Assembly (NCBI RefSeq): GCF_040712315.1
Contig: NC_134013.1
Coordinates: 65,255,501-65,319,500, forward strand
DNA from: Castanea sativa
Lineage: Eukaryota; Streptophyta; Magnoliopsida; Fagales; Fagaceae
Reading direction: 5' to 3'
DNA length: 64,000 nucleotides
Within the stretch, counting starts at the first letter, position 1; each line of letters starts with the position of its first letter. Below the pieces are notes generated by a model. The model made no database searches and was not told the origin of the DNA. It worked only from the letters and a program-made list of their open reading frames with translations. The translations under genes and the position numbers were made by a program. Shown in pieces: positions 11,222-24,413 of the stretch.

Positions 11222-14200
11222 TCAAAGAAGGAATAAAGTTCATTTGAATCACCTTCTTTGCTTCCAATGTGGTTCAGTTCTTTGGATAACTTGACACAGA
11301 GATACCATGGTGACATTATTTACACAGCTTTAACTTTTCTGGTTGGCCCACAAAATTTGTATTTGGTGCATGGCATGGGGTTACTTCCATATATTATTAT
11401 GTGAATTTCAATATTTTTATGAAAAAAATAAATCCTAGTACTTTTCATTTTTTGATGAATAATCCTAGTACATTATATTATCAATAAATAAATAAAATTC
11501 TTAATGGTACATTCTGACTTGATTCTTTCATGTAGATTGCTATGTTTATGGGGACAAGGGAAAGCTTAGGCAGGTAATTGTTGACCCATTGTTTGCCTCA
11601 ATGTAGAGGATCCATTATGCAATGTAACTGTTGATTAACGTGCAGCGGTTTGTTGTACTTTACCCCTAGAGAAATAAAGGTGTGTCTCGGACTTTCTTCA
11701 TGATAGGGAATCAAGCAAAGAGTAAGTAAATTTAAAAAACAAAAGTGATTTTGTTCTTTGCTTTCTCTTTTAGCCAAGAAAGGGTTCTCTTTTTCTCTAT
11801 TCTCTTTTTTGGTCATAGCCAAGTGACGATACTTAAAACCACAAATTTAGTAAGAAGCATAAAAGACAACAAGCTTGTTTCTCTGTCACAATTCGAATTT
11901 TATCATATTGCTTCTGTTTTTTCCCCTTATGTTGGTTCCTTTTTTAAGTTTTTATGCCCAAATGACCAGGGTCATTTGTTGAAAGTTCAAAACTATCGAG
12001 TGCAATGGTCTGTTATCTTCCTAAAATCACTCTTCTAAAAACAAAAGGAGTCGATGAGCTTTCTTTAGGAAGCCTTGAATAACATTATTTAGTTGTATGT
12101 TTGAAGCTGATTCAAGAATTTAATTTTACTAGTGAGGAGGGGGGAGGTGGGAATTTGAGAAAGAGAGATTTTATCCATCAAATTTGGTGTGCATCAGAAG
12201 AATTAATGCTTTTTACAAAACTTGGTGAAGCTTCTCTATAAACTTCATCTTTTTCATTGGTTTCTTTCTACATGTCTCACCAATGTGCACATCGTATGTC
12301 AATTATGGACTCTAAACCGACTCCCTATTTTAAAATATAATTGGGAGATAAAATTGTCTTAGTCGCACACACCAATGTAAACGCCCAATATGGCACTCGA
12401 TATCAAATTCAAGTTTGAGTTTAAAATAGTCATCATTTCATAACCTTAAAGAGTAAAAATTTCAAAAGATTGCGAGTTCAATTTGAAACATCATAAGAAA
12501 TTTTAATAATCAAACATACATTTTTGTGCGAATATCAAAACATTGCTTTGGAAAATCATGCAATATCAAGTTTTAATGGAATCGGCCACCAAGAACCTTG
12601 TAACTCAATTGACACTTTTTTATATTTCTAACTAAGACATTTAGCATTCAAATCTTCTATCTCCCATTGTAACTATCAAATTATCAAATATTAGAATATC
12701 AATTTGGAAAATCACAAAAAAAAATTTACCCACAAATTAAATTATGTACCACTGCATTAGAATCCATCACTCCGAAGGTTCTTTAACGCTTATCAAATCC
12801 AATTGCAAGATTCATGGTGTTACTAGGCACATCAAGATGAACTATCGTTTGTTATCTCCAAATCGTCCTCAAGACATCAACAACACATTCCCTTCATTCC
12901 ACCATAGGGAGAAGTTTCATGGATCTTCAAATGAAAATGGAGGCTTGATCAATGAAAAGATTCATTCATTTGCAAACCTTGGAAAAGATCTACCACTAAA
13001 GCTTCTTTTTGGAGGCAGTGCATGCAAGTGGTATTTCTAACTCAACTTTTTTTTTCTTTTTTCTTTTTAATCACGCTGTGAACAATATGTGTTTTTCTCT
13101 TATGATACCATGAATTTGAATTAAATTTTAAGGTTCAGTTGTGCATTAAATAAGAATTTCCCTATGAGATAATGAAGGATATGAGAGGATTAAGATTTTT
13201 GAAGAGCATAATCACATGAGATATTTGTCATCATTATGAAATATCATCAAATGCGAATAACTATATATGGAAAAGGTAAATCCATGAAAGTCTGTTTAGC
13301 ATGAAATGAGTTAAGTATGGATTCATGAAGCAAAGTAATAATCTTCCTTTTCATGGATTTTAACTAGTTCTATTTATTTAGTCTCACAAGTTATTTCTAT
13401 GTTTTTTTTTAATTACGTTTTATAGAATAGTGGATTAAATGATAGGATTGTTTGATTTAGTGATGAAGTAATAATTTGGTCATTAATTCCTAGAACTCCG
13501 ATTTTCAAATTAGGTGGAATGAATATCTAACACCTACTTATCTTGTCACTTAGACTCTGAGTTTAGATCAAAGGTTAGATTAGTGATCTTTTCCATGTAA
13601 TTTTCTTTTTCTTAGGCTGTAACTAGAAAATAACTAAATGTAATTTAATTTCCCTGGTCTTTTATATGTCAAACTTGTGATATTTAGCAAAAAGTAACTA
13701 AACAATAGCGTGTGGGTTTCACAACAACCCACGTTTTGGGCAGTATGTCATAGCATAATTGGACCTGGGTAAGGGTTTTTTTTTTTTTTTTTTTAATGAG
13801 ATTGAGCATATATGGTTTTTTTTTTTTTTGATGAACGAGCCTATAAGGTTTTGCATCATTAAGGCAATCTGGTTAAATACTTAAATCATAGCTCAATTTG
13901 GTTTGTTACTATAAAGGGAACGGTGACTTTTGGATCTGTTATATTTATGAGATCATGTCCACTAGCATTCATGGTGATTCAGCTTGACACCTATTGGGAA
14001 TTTTGAGTGTCAGGTGTGGAGAGATGTACAAAAGGAATTGTTTGCATGGGGGTATCGTACAATGCATTGTCCTTGGGCTTATGAGTTCTATAATTTCTGT
14101 TTCTCCAAACTCATTTGGAAATTTTCGTATGGAACTAAGATAAATGAGAAAAAAAATCTTTTTATACAATAAGCCCGTGAGATTATCCATGTAGGGCAAT

Positions 14201-15120
14201 TCTTTCATACTCCTAGAACAGTATTTCAGGCTCTCGCAAAGCGGTGGGTCTTATGGTGGGTCTCATATATGGGGCTCACCCCCTTTGAGAGCTCGGAACA
14301 CTATTCTGGAAGTATATAAGTTTTTTTGCTTCATATAAAACAAATTTTGTGGATTGCAAGTTGGTGAGATTCTCCAATATGGGTTGCTGAAATGCTCTTT
14401 TATGCCCTCCAAACCTTAACTCTCATATCTTCTCCAAGAAAATGTACATGTGGGTTAGGTCAATGTGTACATTTTGGAATGAAAATGTGTGTTTCTAAAA
14501 GTAAGGATTAGGAGTTAGAATGCAAATCACTAATAAATTATAGTGTGTAATGGTTGTGACATTACTAACTCTTTCATCCGGGTGTGACAAAAAAAAAATT
14601 TATTTTATTTTATATTTATCACAAACTTTAAAAAAAATGAAGATTATTTTTACAAGATTTTGGGATTGGTATCTTTTTTTTATTTTAATCAAGATTTGTG
14701 TAACTTTCTTTTTCTTTATTTTTTCATTCCATAATCCATACCATTCTTAAAATAAATAAATAAAAAAACAAAACAAAAAAAAACAAAAATCTATTCTAAA
14801 CCTTTTTGAATATCTAATTATTTTTTCGAGTCCGTGCAATCCTCCCATCCTATGCACATGCTTATATGTACCATTCATTTTTTTCGATAAAAGATTAGAT
14901 CATCAGCATAGCTCTTAAATATTTTTACAAAATTCTTTTTATAAAGTGCTGAACATGGGAATAATGAGGTGTATCAGTCATTCATTGAGTCTCATTTCCC
15001 TTATTGGAGATATATATATATATATATATATATAATTATTTATACACAGTCTGTTACGTTTGGGATTTAAATTCCTAACCTTTCTCACGTACACCAACAG
15101 TCACAGACACAAATATACAT
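11222..15120. other. intergenic, no gene recognised
   Basis: Nearly 4 kb of AT-rich DNA between the divergent SEO and NET genes. The open frames here (for example 12744-13040 and 13984-14172) match nothing I recognise and have no supporting splice or family signals. Poly-T tracts lie near 13770-13830, and a TA microsatellite at about 15008-15034 sits just upstream of the proposed NET-gene leader exon. Confidence 0.6.
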
Positions 15121-15129
15121 TCCAATAAC

Positions 15130-15234
15130 AATTTAGCTTCTTCACTCTCTCCCTCAACTCTCAACTCTCAACTCTCAACCTCGTACCGGTACCATTCTCC
15201 GTTGCCCATTTCTCTCCTTACATTTGTCAATCAC
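15130..15234 (+). other. probable non-coding first exon of the NET-domain gene
   Basis: A pyrimidine-rich leader-like stretch with four tandem CAACTCT-type units (15151-15180) ends at a consensus donor CAC|GTAAGC at 15235. The next good acceptor is TTTGCAG near 18933, 15-18 bases before the NET-gene ATG. That would make a leader intron of about 3.7 kb. Pairing this exon with the gene is inference; no reading frame crosses it. Confidence 0.45.
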
Positions 15235-17160
15235 GTAAGCTCCCTCTCTCTCTGTGATATGTTTTTGCTCAAATTCCTGAGATTTTCTTAGCTTAAGTTC
15301 TGTTTGGTTGTCCCGAAAAAACATGGCAACTAAGTTCCCGAAGCATTTTTCTTTTTTTCCGTTTCTAATGCTTTTTTCTTTTTCTGGGGCAAATTTATTT
15401 TCCGTGTATGACCCAGATTTTATTTTTTTATTATAGCTTTCTGAAATTTCTAGAATATGGTTATATGGTATTAGTTCATTGTGTGTGAATGTTTTTAGGG
15501 TATGTCGGAAATTAGAATCTTTTTTTTGGAATATTATTTACTTGTCAATCAAGTTTTATATAGACTATGTAGTGGTCCTTATTATTCAAGTTGTTGTTTT
15601 TTAAAGTTTAGTTGGGTACTAAACTTGCACATATAAGAAGAAATCTATAAGTTTTTTTTTTTTTTTAAGTATCAATGAAACCCATTTTCTTGATTTTTTT
15701 TTCATTATGTTTTCGTGTTGATTAAGAAAACCTAAATTTTCAAACTGAGCTCTTGACAGAGGATTGAAGATTGAATGGCCTCTGATACCAATTTTGATGT
15801 GGGATATTTAAGAGTTCAGCACAAAATTAGATTTCTTATTGATATCTTGAAGGGTTCTTGAATCAGGTTTGATGGCTCTATGGTGTTAAAACACTATATT
15901 GAACTTGAAATAGATAAAGATAAACACTAGGCAATCACACCTACGTTTTCCTAAGCAACAGAAGAAGGCAATCACACCCTTAGAACTTAAAATAAACTGC
16001 TGGAATATTATTAAAAGTAATCTTACTATCAATTCTTGAATCTTTTGGTATTTAATCTTATTCTTCTTCTATTCACTTGCATTCTCTTGTTGGAATATTA
16101 GATTGTAAGTTGTGGTTGATTTAGTCGAGTTGTATGTTGGGTAGTTATGAGTGGTGACTGGCTTAAGCTTTTGGGTTAAGGTGATGTCACAACATTTGTA
16201 TCAAGAGGTGTTAACTCTCAACTCTCACAAACCTTGGATTTTCTTTATAATGTCTCTTGATCTTTGTGTTTTTCTCAAATTGTTGGATTCTATGTTTTTG
16301 GTGGACTTTCTCTTGTTGAAGAAAAACCGAAGTACAACTCTAATAAGATAATATGGGGTCAAGATGAACTTTGATAGTTCATTATTAAAGATTACATGAT
16401 GAATTTTCAGACTTACATTGACTACAAGTGACATGGATTAAGTTTCTTTGGAATTTCTCAAGAAAATGTATGCCTGAAATTAAGGTGAATGAGCCCGTAA
16501 TCCATAATTTTTTTTCATTGAGCCTTATTTTAGGCCTAAATTTACTTGTATTATCTTATCTTATTTTATTACATTAATTTAGCCTTTCCGCAAAGTTGTA
16601 GGGCATTCAAGATCATTTGTAAAAAATTTATATTCAAAGAAGGCTATCAAACACCCTAAAAAGTTCCTATAACTATGCATTGGTCACATTGGAATAAAAT
16701 GGTTCTCTGAGAATTTTTCAATTTTTTAGTGTATAAGATTCTGTTATTTACAATTTCAAGTTACTCATCAATTTTCTAGCCTACTGCTTTTCGTTCAAAG
16801 TTAACAATTGATTTAACAATTTGAATGTGGGCAAGTTAAAATTTTGGTTGTAGCTCAGTAAGAGAAGGACTCGAGCTCTAATGCACAAAATACTGTATCT
16901 AGATTTAACAGAACTGTGATTTCCAGCTTGGTGTTTGAAAATTTTTGAGACAGAATGATGCCCTGACTAAATATCTGGGACTATTGTTTGATGGTTATAC
17001 CACTAACTTTTGATAATGACTGGAAAGATTTGTGTGGCATCTCTAACAGCTAATTAATTTAGTAGATTATATGTTTAGATATCAGACTCGCCTCTCTTTA
17101 GTCGCCTTCTTTGTAATTTATTTAAGATAAAGAAATTGATGATGGCTAAATTTTAGCTGG

Positions 17161-18172
17161 GGTGATGGAGTTTGAAGTTGGGTAGGGGTTCTCATGGTTG
17201 TGGTCTTTGGAAGAGTATTAGGATGGGTTGGGAGGTGTTTAGTCAGAATATTCTGTTTGAGATTGGTGTAGGTAGTCAAGTTCAGTTTTGGCATGATTGT
17301 TGGTGCAGTGACCAACCTCTCAAAGTGGCTTTCCTGGTATTGTACGAGAATTCTTTTAAGCGGAAAGCTTCAATTGAGGCTTTGTTGGTGAGGCAGATGG
17401 TGGGGGAGAGGTGGAGTTGGGATGTGATGTTCCATCAAGATCGTTGGAAACTGCAGATGTGACGACTTTACTTCATCATTTGGACTCTCATAGTCCTTAC
17501 ACTGAGGGTAGTGACTGGGTGGAGGATGAAGGAAAATGGGCCCTTTGACATTCGCTCCTATTATAATGCTTTGGGGACGTTTTCTTGTCACTTTCCCTTG
17601 GAAAAGTAATTGTGGTGTGAAGGCCCCTAGGAGGGTTTCCTTCTTTGTTTGGATGGTGGCATGGGGGAAGATTCTCACTCTGACAACCTAAGGCTAAGGA
17701 GAAGAGGTTATACTATAGCAGATTGGTTATGTATGCGCCGGTGTAGTGAGGAGACAGTGAACCATCTCTTGATTCACTGTGGAGCTTTGTTTTTAAACCG
17801 TTCGGGGTCTCTTGGGTGTTACCAGATAGAGTAATTGGCCTTTTATTTGGGTGGAGTGACTGGTTGGGGAAGCATTCATCAAATATTTGGAATTTGGTTT
17901 TGTTGTGTTTGATGTGGATTATTTGACTGGAGCATATCAGTCTTATGTTTGTGGATGAGGATGGATCAGGGGATCAGAGGCCTATTGTTTGATTGGGCTC
18001 GAACTTGGGGATTCACATCTTGTGATTCCATTCCAATGTTTATAGAGTCTATATCTTCATGTACATAAGCATGTTGTTCTTTGTCTGTTGTGTAATTATT
18101 GGGTACTTTGTGCCTTTTTGCATGAAGTAGTCCATTTTCAATAAAGTTTATTGTTACTTAAAAAAAAATAAG
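17161..18172 (+). mobile_element. 5'-truncated LINE (ORF2 C-terminal part) in NET-gene leader intron
   Basis: A 14-bp target duplication TAAATTTTAGCTGG flanks the insert (17147-17160 and 18173-18186), and it ends in an A-rich tail: the signature of target-primed reverse transcription. The interior encodes, with breaks, the C-terminal part of a plant LINE ORF2. One frame (17172-17462) has QFWHDCWCSDQPLKV. A second (about 17620-17830) has the zf-RVT-like stretch [16 protein letters not shown]. Frameshifts and stops separate these. The orientation is the same as the host gene. Confidence 0.85.
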
Positions 18173-18950
18173 TAAATTTTAGCTGGTTGAATATTTTGTG
18201 TTTGAGTTATGACTATCAAGCACTTGGAGATGTGATAATTGGTGATGTGAATGGGCAAAAGAACAACACGTTACTTCTAGCTGATTGTAGATGGTTGAGA
18301 ATAGAGACAGATCTTTGGATGCAGATGGTTTGTTTTCCCTTTCTTTTTCCTATAGATTTTTAAAAAAAAGTTATAATTATATTAGGGAGCTTAAATGCTA
18401 ATATTTTCATTTTTCTTATTGATGTTTTGTTTTTTAAATTATAATATTTTGACTTTTGAGGGAGCTTGAATGCTACCTTTTTGGCCTTCCTGTGTGTTAA
18501 ACTTATTTGCTTCCATTATGTACCTGATAACTTTATTGACTATTGGTGACTTTATAGTAATGACTATGTTGGTGTCAGACATTTTGCATCCTCTTTTGAA
18601 CTTTTTACTTTGTGTGTATGATTAATAATGCTTGTAAGCAGTAATAAGGACACTAAAGACTGGTGGTAAATATTTGACTCAGATACCAGGTGCTTGACGC
18701 TGCATCATCACAACATATGAATTAGTACCGCAAAAGGGTGTACAACATGCACATGTGTTTGTTATTGGAAGAGAAAAGGATTTGCTAAGAGTTTATTGTG
18801 ACATAAATTGTAAGGGGTTGCAATTTTTTGTTTTAAAATTGTTACGTCACAGCGTGCATTTTCTTTTTCACTTTAAGAGCAAGGGGGTTTCATTATCATT
18901 TAATTTTCCATTATCTCTAGTTGTCATTTGCAGCAGTCGCCTTCCTTGTT

Positions 18951-21900
18951 ATGTCAGAAGCTTCAAGGAACACAGTCACCAGATCGGAATTAACTCATAT
19001 AGGACCAGATTACTTTGGTTACTATGCACGTGAAGTAGTAGAACTGTTGTCTCAAGATGATGATATTCTGCCTTCTGCTTCCCAAACATCTAGCTTATCT
19101 GGAAGAAAATGTGGGGATGTCGTGGGGAACAATACAATTGAGTATAGGAACAAATTTTCTGGTCCTTTATTAACTAATAGCATAGGAGCTGGACTTTCAG
19201 ATTTCAAAAAAGAAAGATTGAAGGCATTGCTGCGGCAGGGTATATCTATTCTTTCACCAGAAGTTGATGAGGTATTTCAGGATTCCTACACCCTTTTTTT
19301 GCTCGTAAATGGATGATGGAAAAGGACCATCTACTTACATTAAATGATTCTGAGTAATTTCAATTTTGTACAGTGTTGTCTTTGAGCAACAGTAATGAAG
19401 TTATATATTACTTGGGTCCTTAAGTTGTTACAATTTAGTTGGGCTAGCCCATGTTGGGTGATGTTTTAGTAAGATTGATGAGACCTCACTGTCCTAAAGC
19501 TAGAGAGATGTGGAATGTGGTGTTTTCACTATTTGGGGTTCACTGGGTTATGCAGTGTGGTGTTGTGGAGCTTCTAGCTAGCTGGCCAGGCAAGTTTAGC
19601 AAGCACAGAACTGTTGTGATTTGGAGCATGATCCCTCATTGCCTTATCTAGGGTATTTGGCGGGTGAGGAATGCTCATACTTTTGAAGGGAGAGAGATCA
19701 AATCATGACTTGAAGCTTTCTTTGTTCTAGACTTTGTTCAAGTGGAAAAATGCTTTGGGCAGCTTTACTTTTAATCCTTTGACTAATTTTCTTGATAGTT
19801 GTAGTTTCCATGCTTTATAGTTTTGACACTTTGCTGGTTCCTTAGTACAATTCCTGTGGCCTTTGGTTCTTTGTATTATTTCATCTTTTTTTCAATGAGG
19901 CATTATTACTTATCAAAAAAAAGATTGATGAGACATAACTCAATGTAATATATATTGCAATAACTATGTAATGTAAATGCAGATGCTGGATCCTGTTCTA
20001 GCTGTCTGTCAGTTACAATCTGAAGTAAGAAGGAGAAAGCGTCCATTGAATCATACGGGTGCCACATATGACAGTAATGCAGGGCAGGTTCCACATAAGA
20101 AACTCAAGGTTTTTTCTTCTTCCTCTTAGGTCATCCTGTCGTCCTATCTCCCTGCACATGCTATTCCTGTGAATCACAGTTCTAGTTGCGTACTTTTCTT
20201 TTTGGTATTGTTTCTACTATTTTTACATTTTAATAGGGTTGGAAAATGCATCATGAAAACAATCATGTGTACATGCTTTTGAAATGGTACAATAGTTCAT
20301 GGAGACATCCTTGATGAGTTAGAGTCTGCAAACCCAAATGATTCCAACTTAGGACTATTAATTTTCTTTATAATTTTTTTCTCGAGACTATTGAGAAGTT
20401 AATAGAGGTTTGGTATGATTTTATCAAGAAATAGTGTGTACCTAGATTCTTTTGCTCTACTCTTGGTCAAAATAATAATTACCCGAGTCATATGTTTATG
20501 TTAGCTACTACCATAGTAGGAAGATAGATTTGGCTTGAAGGATGTTGTGGGAGATAGGTTTTTCCAAGGTCGAAAAATATGATAGTCCCATTGCCATGAA
20601 TTGTTGTTGAAGTTGAACAGAAGAGGCATTTATCAAAGAAGTCCATGGGATCCAGATTTCACTATCTTTCAAGAGTATCAAAGAGGCTGGATAGCCAGAT
20701 TAGTTAAAATAAAAAGATTTGTAGGGAGATATGGTGCCTCATCACAAACTTATCTATGATTTCTTGTTTTTGTTGCCTTCACTGTCTTTTTATGCTAGGA
20801 AGATTTTCTATTTCATTTTACTCTATTCTAATTATTATTGTTTCTTCACTATAAATTAGTTACATTGATTGCTTATTCTGTTTTGCTTATTTCCAGACTA
20901 CAGAAGCCCCTAAGAAGAGTGCTGCTCTGGAGGGGCCTAAGGTGATTACTGACTAGTATTCTGCATTCTTTCATTTTCTATGGGATCTGACATGCAGACC
21001 AATACACACTAATTTTTACTGATCCATTTTGAGTCTTGTACTGCTTTACCGTCATTTTTAAACTGGGAAAGGAGTTTCATTTGGTATCAAACAGAGGTTC
21101 TGAGGAAGACCACAGAGAGGTGACAACATTTTTGATGCCCAGAGTTGGAGTAGCTTACTGGATTTGGGATGTTATATGTTGTTAAAAATTATAGAGTGCA
21201 TCTGGATGAGGAGAGAAGTGGATAGGAAATGCATGATTCCTCCCTCTCCCCTCCTCCTCACCCCCACCCCCCAAAAAAAAAAGAAAAAAAAGAAAACACA
21301 AACAGATATACATGCATTTTCCATGTACACACTTTTAGTTCAACTTGATCTTATACTTGTTTAGCTCAAAATTATCTGTAAACTGATAAGAATATTTTTA
21401 TTTCCCCTTTGTACAAGTATGGTTAGATCTTGTAAAATTTTAAGATCAATGTTTTTCCACTATTCTTTAACTTCATTGCTTAAGTAAAGTTCTTTTTCCT
21501 TTAGAAAATGAATTAAACAATGAACAAGAGTTTACTTTATGTGAAGAAAGAAGAACAAGAAAGTGTAAAAATATTTTCTCAGGTGGTAAGGGCAGGGTGG
21601 GGATGTGGTAGTCTTAGGTTCAAATCTTATAAAGCCAAAAAAAAAAAAAAAACTGAGGGTTGGTAGTCGGTAGGATTGGCAAAAGGGAACTTAACATGCA
21701 AGCATGCTTGTATGTGTGCGTGTAATATATTAGTTTGTGTACTTTACAATGTGCTCTTGGTCATCAGCAACTTACTGATGAAGATAGTTCATGTTTCAAA
21801 GTTTATGCCTTTCTCCAGATGGATGACTTGCAGTTCTTTCTAGAGAATGATACCTTGGAGGTTGAGGATACAGTGAACAAATTTTCTGATGAACTCTCTG

Positions 21901-23166
21901 CAAAAGTAATTTTCTGAAATTCTTCTTGATATTACAAAATATGGTATATTCTTTAAATAGCATCTACTGTTACATCACCAACACTTTCATACTGAGGGTG
22001 TGGTGTTGACTCCATGTCAGAATATGTTGTGAGCATGTTTTAGAATTATGTTCAGAAATTGCTGAGTTTAGGTTAATGTTTGTTTTTCAGTTAGGCCACA
22101 TGGAGCAGCAGCTTGAGGAGCTTCTTGGTGCTATAATGTCCACGTGCAGGTATGTTGTGCTCCATTTAATTAAATATGGTAATAAATTTGGGTTAATTAC
22201 CGCTTCCTCTCTTTTTGTGTTTTTCTCAACTGCAGTGGCATTTGACTGCAAGTTAAATACCCTTTTTGAAATGTATGGCCTAAAGGGTTATAACGTGCTT
22301 TTGAGAGTTGAGAATTAGGCTGGAGAGAACAATCTACTGTTCTGGGATGTGGATGGTTTTGCAATAACAGTATAACACCCTCTAATCCCATTATTCTCTA
22401 GAAAGACATTGAGTTCAGTAGAACAAATTTAGATGGCCATGTGTGTGCTTCAATGCTTGGTAATATATGCTAAGGTTGGTTAAAGTTTGAGGATTTTATA
22501 AGATACGAGGTGGGGACAAGCACTAAGATCTTTTTCTTGGTAATGACTGTTAGTGGAGCGATGAGAGTTTCAAGATCCGGTACTCAGAAGTTTTTCTTGA
22601 TTGCAAGGAATAAAGATGCAAAGGTGGCTGACTATTTGGATGTGTCAAGGAGTATTCACTGGAATGTTTCTTTCACTCAAGCAGTCCAAGATTGGGAGTT
22701 AGTATCCAATATCCATGGATCCTTTCTTGGAGTATTTGTATGCTTTTAAGGGGGATATAGCCATATAGGATGATTTGGATTCTCTTGAAAGCTCATAGTT
22801 CTAACGTAAGTAGTTATTATAAGCCTTTGAGAAATGAGGGGACTAGCATTTCCCTTGGAGAACTCTTTGGCTCTTTAAGTGAAGTGTAAAATTTTAACAA
22901 TGAATAATTTGAGGAAAGAGGTATCATTATTATAAACTAGCTAAATTCCCGCACGATGTGTGGTGTAACTTATTATTAGTTTTCTCCAATATTTCAATAA
23001 GTTTGCCAATAATTTTGTAGGTTAATTGGTTGGCACCTTAATTTCCAATAGAGACATTCATAATTCATATCCCCAAACTATCGATGAATAAAAAAAAAAT
23101 TTTGAATAAATTTCACTGTAAAAATTGTAATCTTTAGTTATTTTAAAGACAAAATAGAAATCACAC

Positions 23167-23204
<38 letters not shown>

Positions 23205-24354
23205 CGTGTGTGTGTGTGCGTGTGTGTGTATGTGTGTGTTCACAAATTGAAAATTACAAATTGAAAATTGCTTGATATAATGGTCAATATAGATAAACAT
23301 GTTTCATGCCTACTAAAAAAATGCATATGTCCTTCAATTATTGTTTCTCATATAAATTGTAGAAAAATTATATTAAAACACACACATATATATTACATGT
23401 GACTAAAAGGAGTTAGGAAATTTAAAGAACTAAGATTAATTTTAGTGAATTCACAAATATTTAATTTTTTTATGGCTCGTGTCAATTGTTGTCAAAGCAA
23501 CTAATAATGAGTAAGAATGTCATATTCTAAATTTATTATTATTATTCCAACTAAAAATTATCTCTTATATAGAATTAATAAAAATAATCATATAAATTCA
23601 TTTGATATAAATAATTAATGATATAAGCATTTACTCTATTGGCTAATTTAATGAACTAATACTTTGATATAAATGCAAACTTTGTTGATTTAGAACCCTA
23701 CATAAAGAGAACTTCAAGGAACGCTCCACATAGCACAACCTCATACTCTCTAACATGAGGTCTTTGCTTTTATATATATATATATTGATATTGATTGGCG
23801 TTGTATATGTAAATATTGATATTGATATTGATTGGTCTTTGCTTGTATATGTAAATATTTGAGGAAAGGGGTATCATTATTATGAATTGGTGTTGTATGC
23901 GTAAGTTTGACAGGGAGACTTTAGGTCACCTCTGATGCAGGACAGACCAAAATGATGCAACACTAAAATTAAGAAAAATAAATAAATAAAGGATATGTAA
24001 CATAGAAGTCAGCACCAAGCAAAAGAGAACAGCTCAGAGACAGCACATTAATCATTGGAAGATTTTCAAGAGAAATTTTATTCATTGTCAAAATAATCAG
24101 TCTCCATAAGAGTGCAATATTATGCTTACATAGACTACCTAAACCCTAATTCTATGACCTAGGAAATCATATTTGAAATGACCTGGGAAATCCCAATTAT
24201 TCAAGTCCAAAAACAAAAATAGCCTTTACTCTAGGACATTGAATACAAATACTAATAAACCTAATGAAGTGCTGATACCTAAAATAAAATTCAATTTCCT
24301 CCAATATTTAATAAAAATACTAAATTAAAATAGATATCTCTTTGTTTTACCCAC

Positions 24355-24413
<59 letters not shown>

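Noticed and set aside
12744..13040. 98-codon ORF as a small gene
   Set aside because: No recognisable domain, no splice partners, AT-rich intergenic setting; not supportable from sequence alone.
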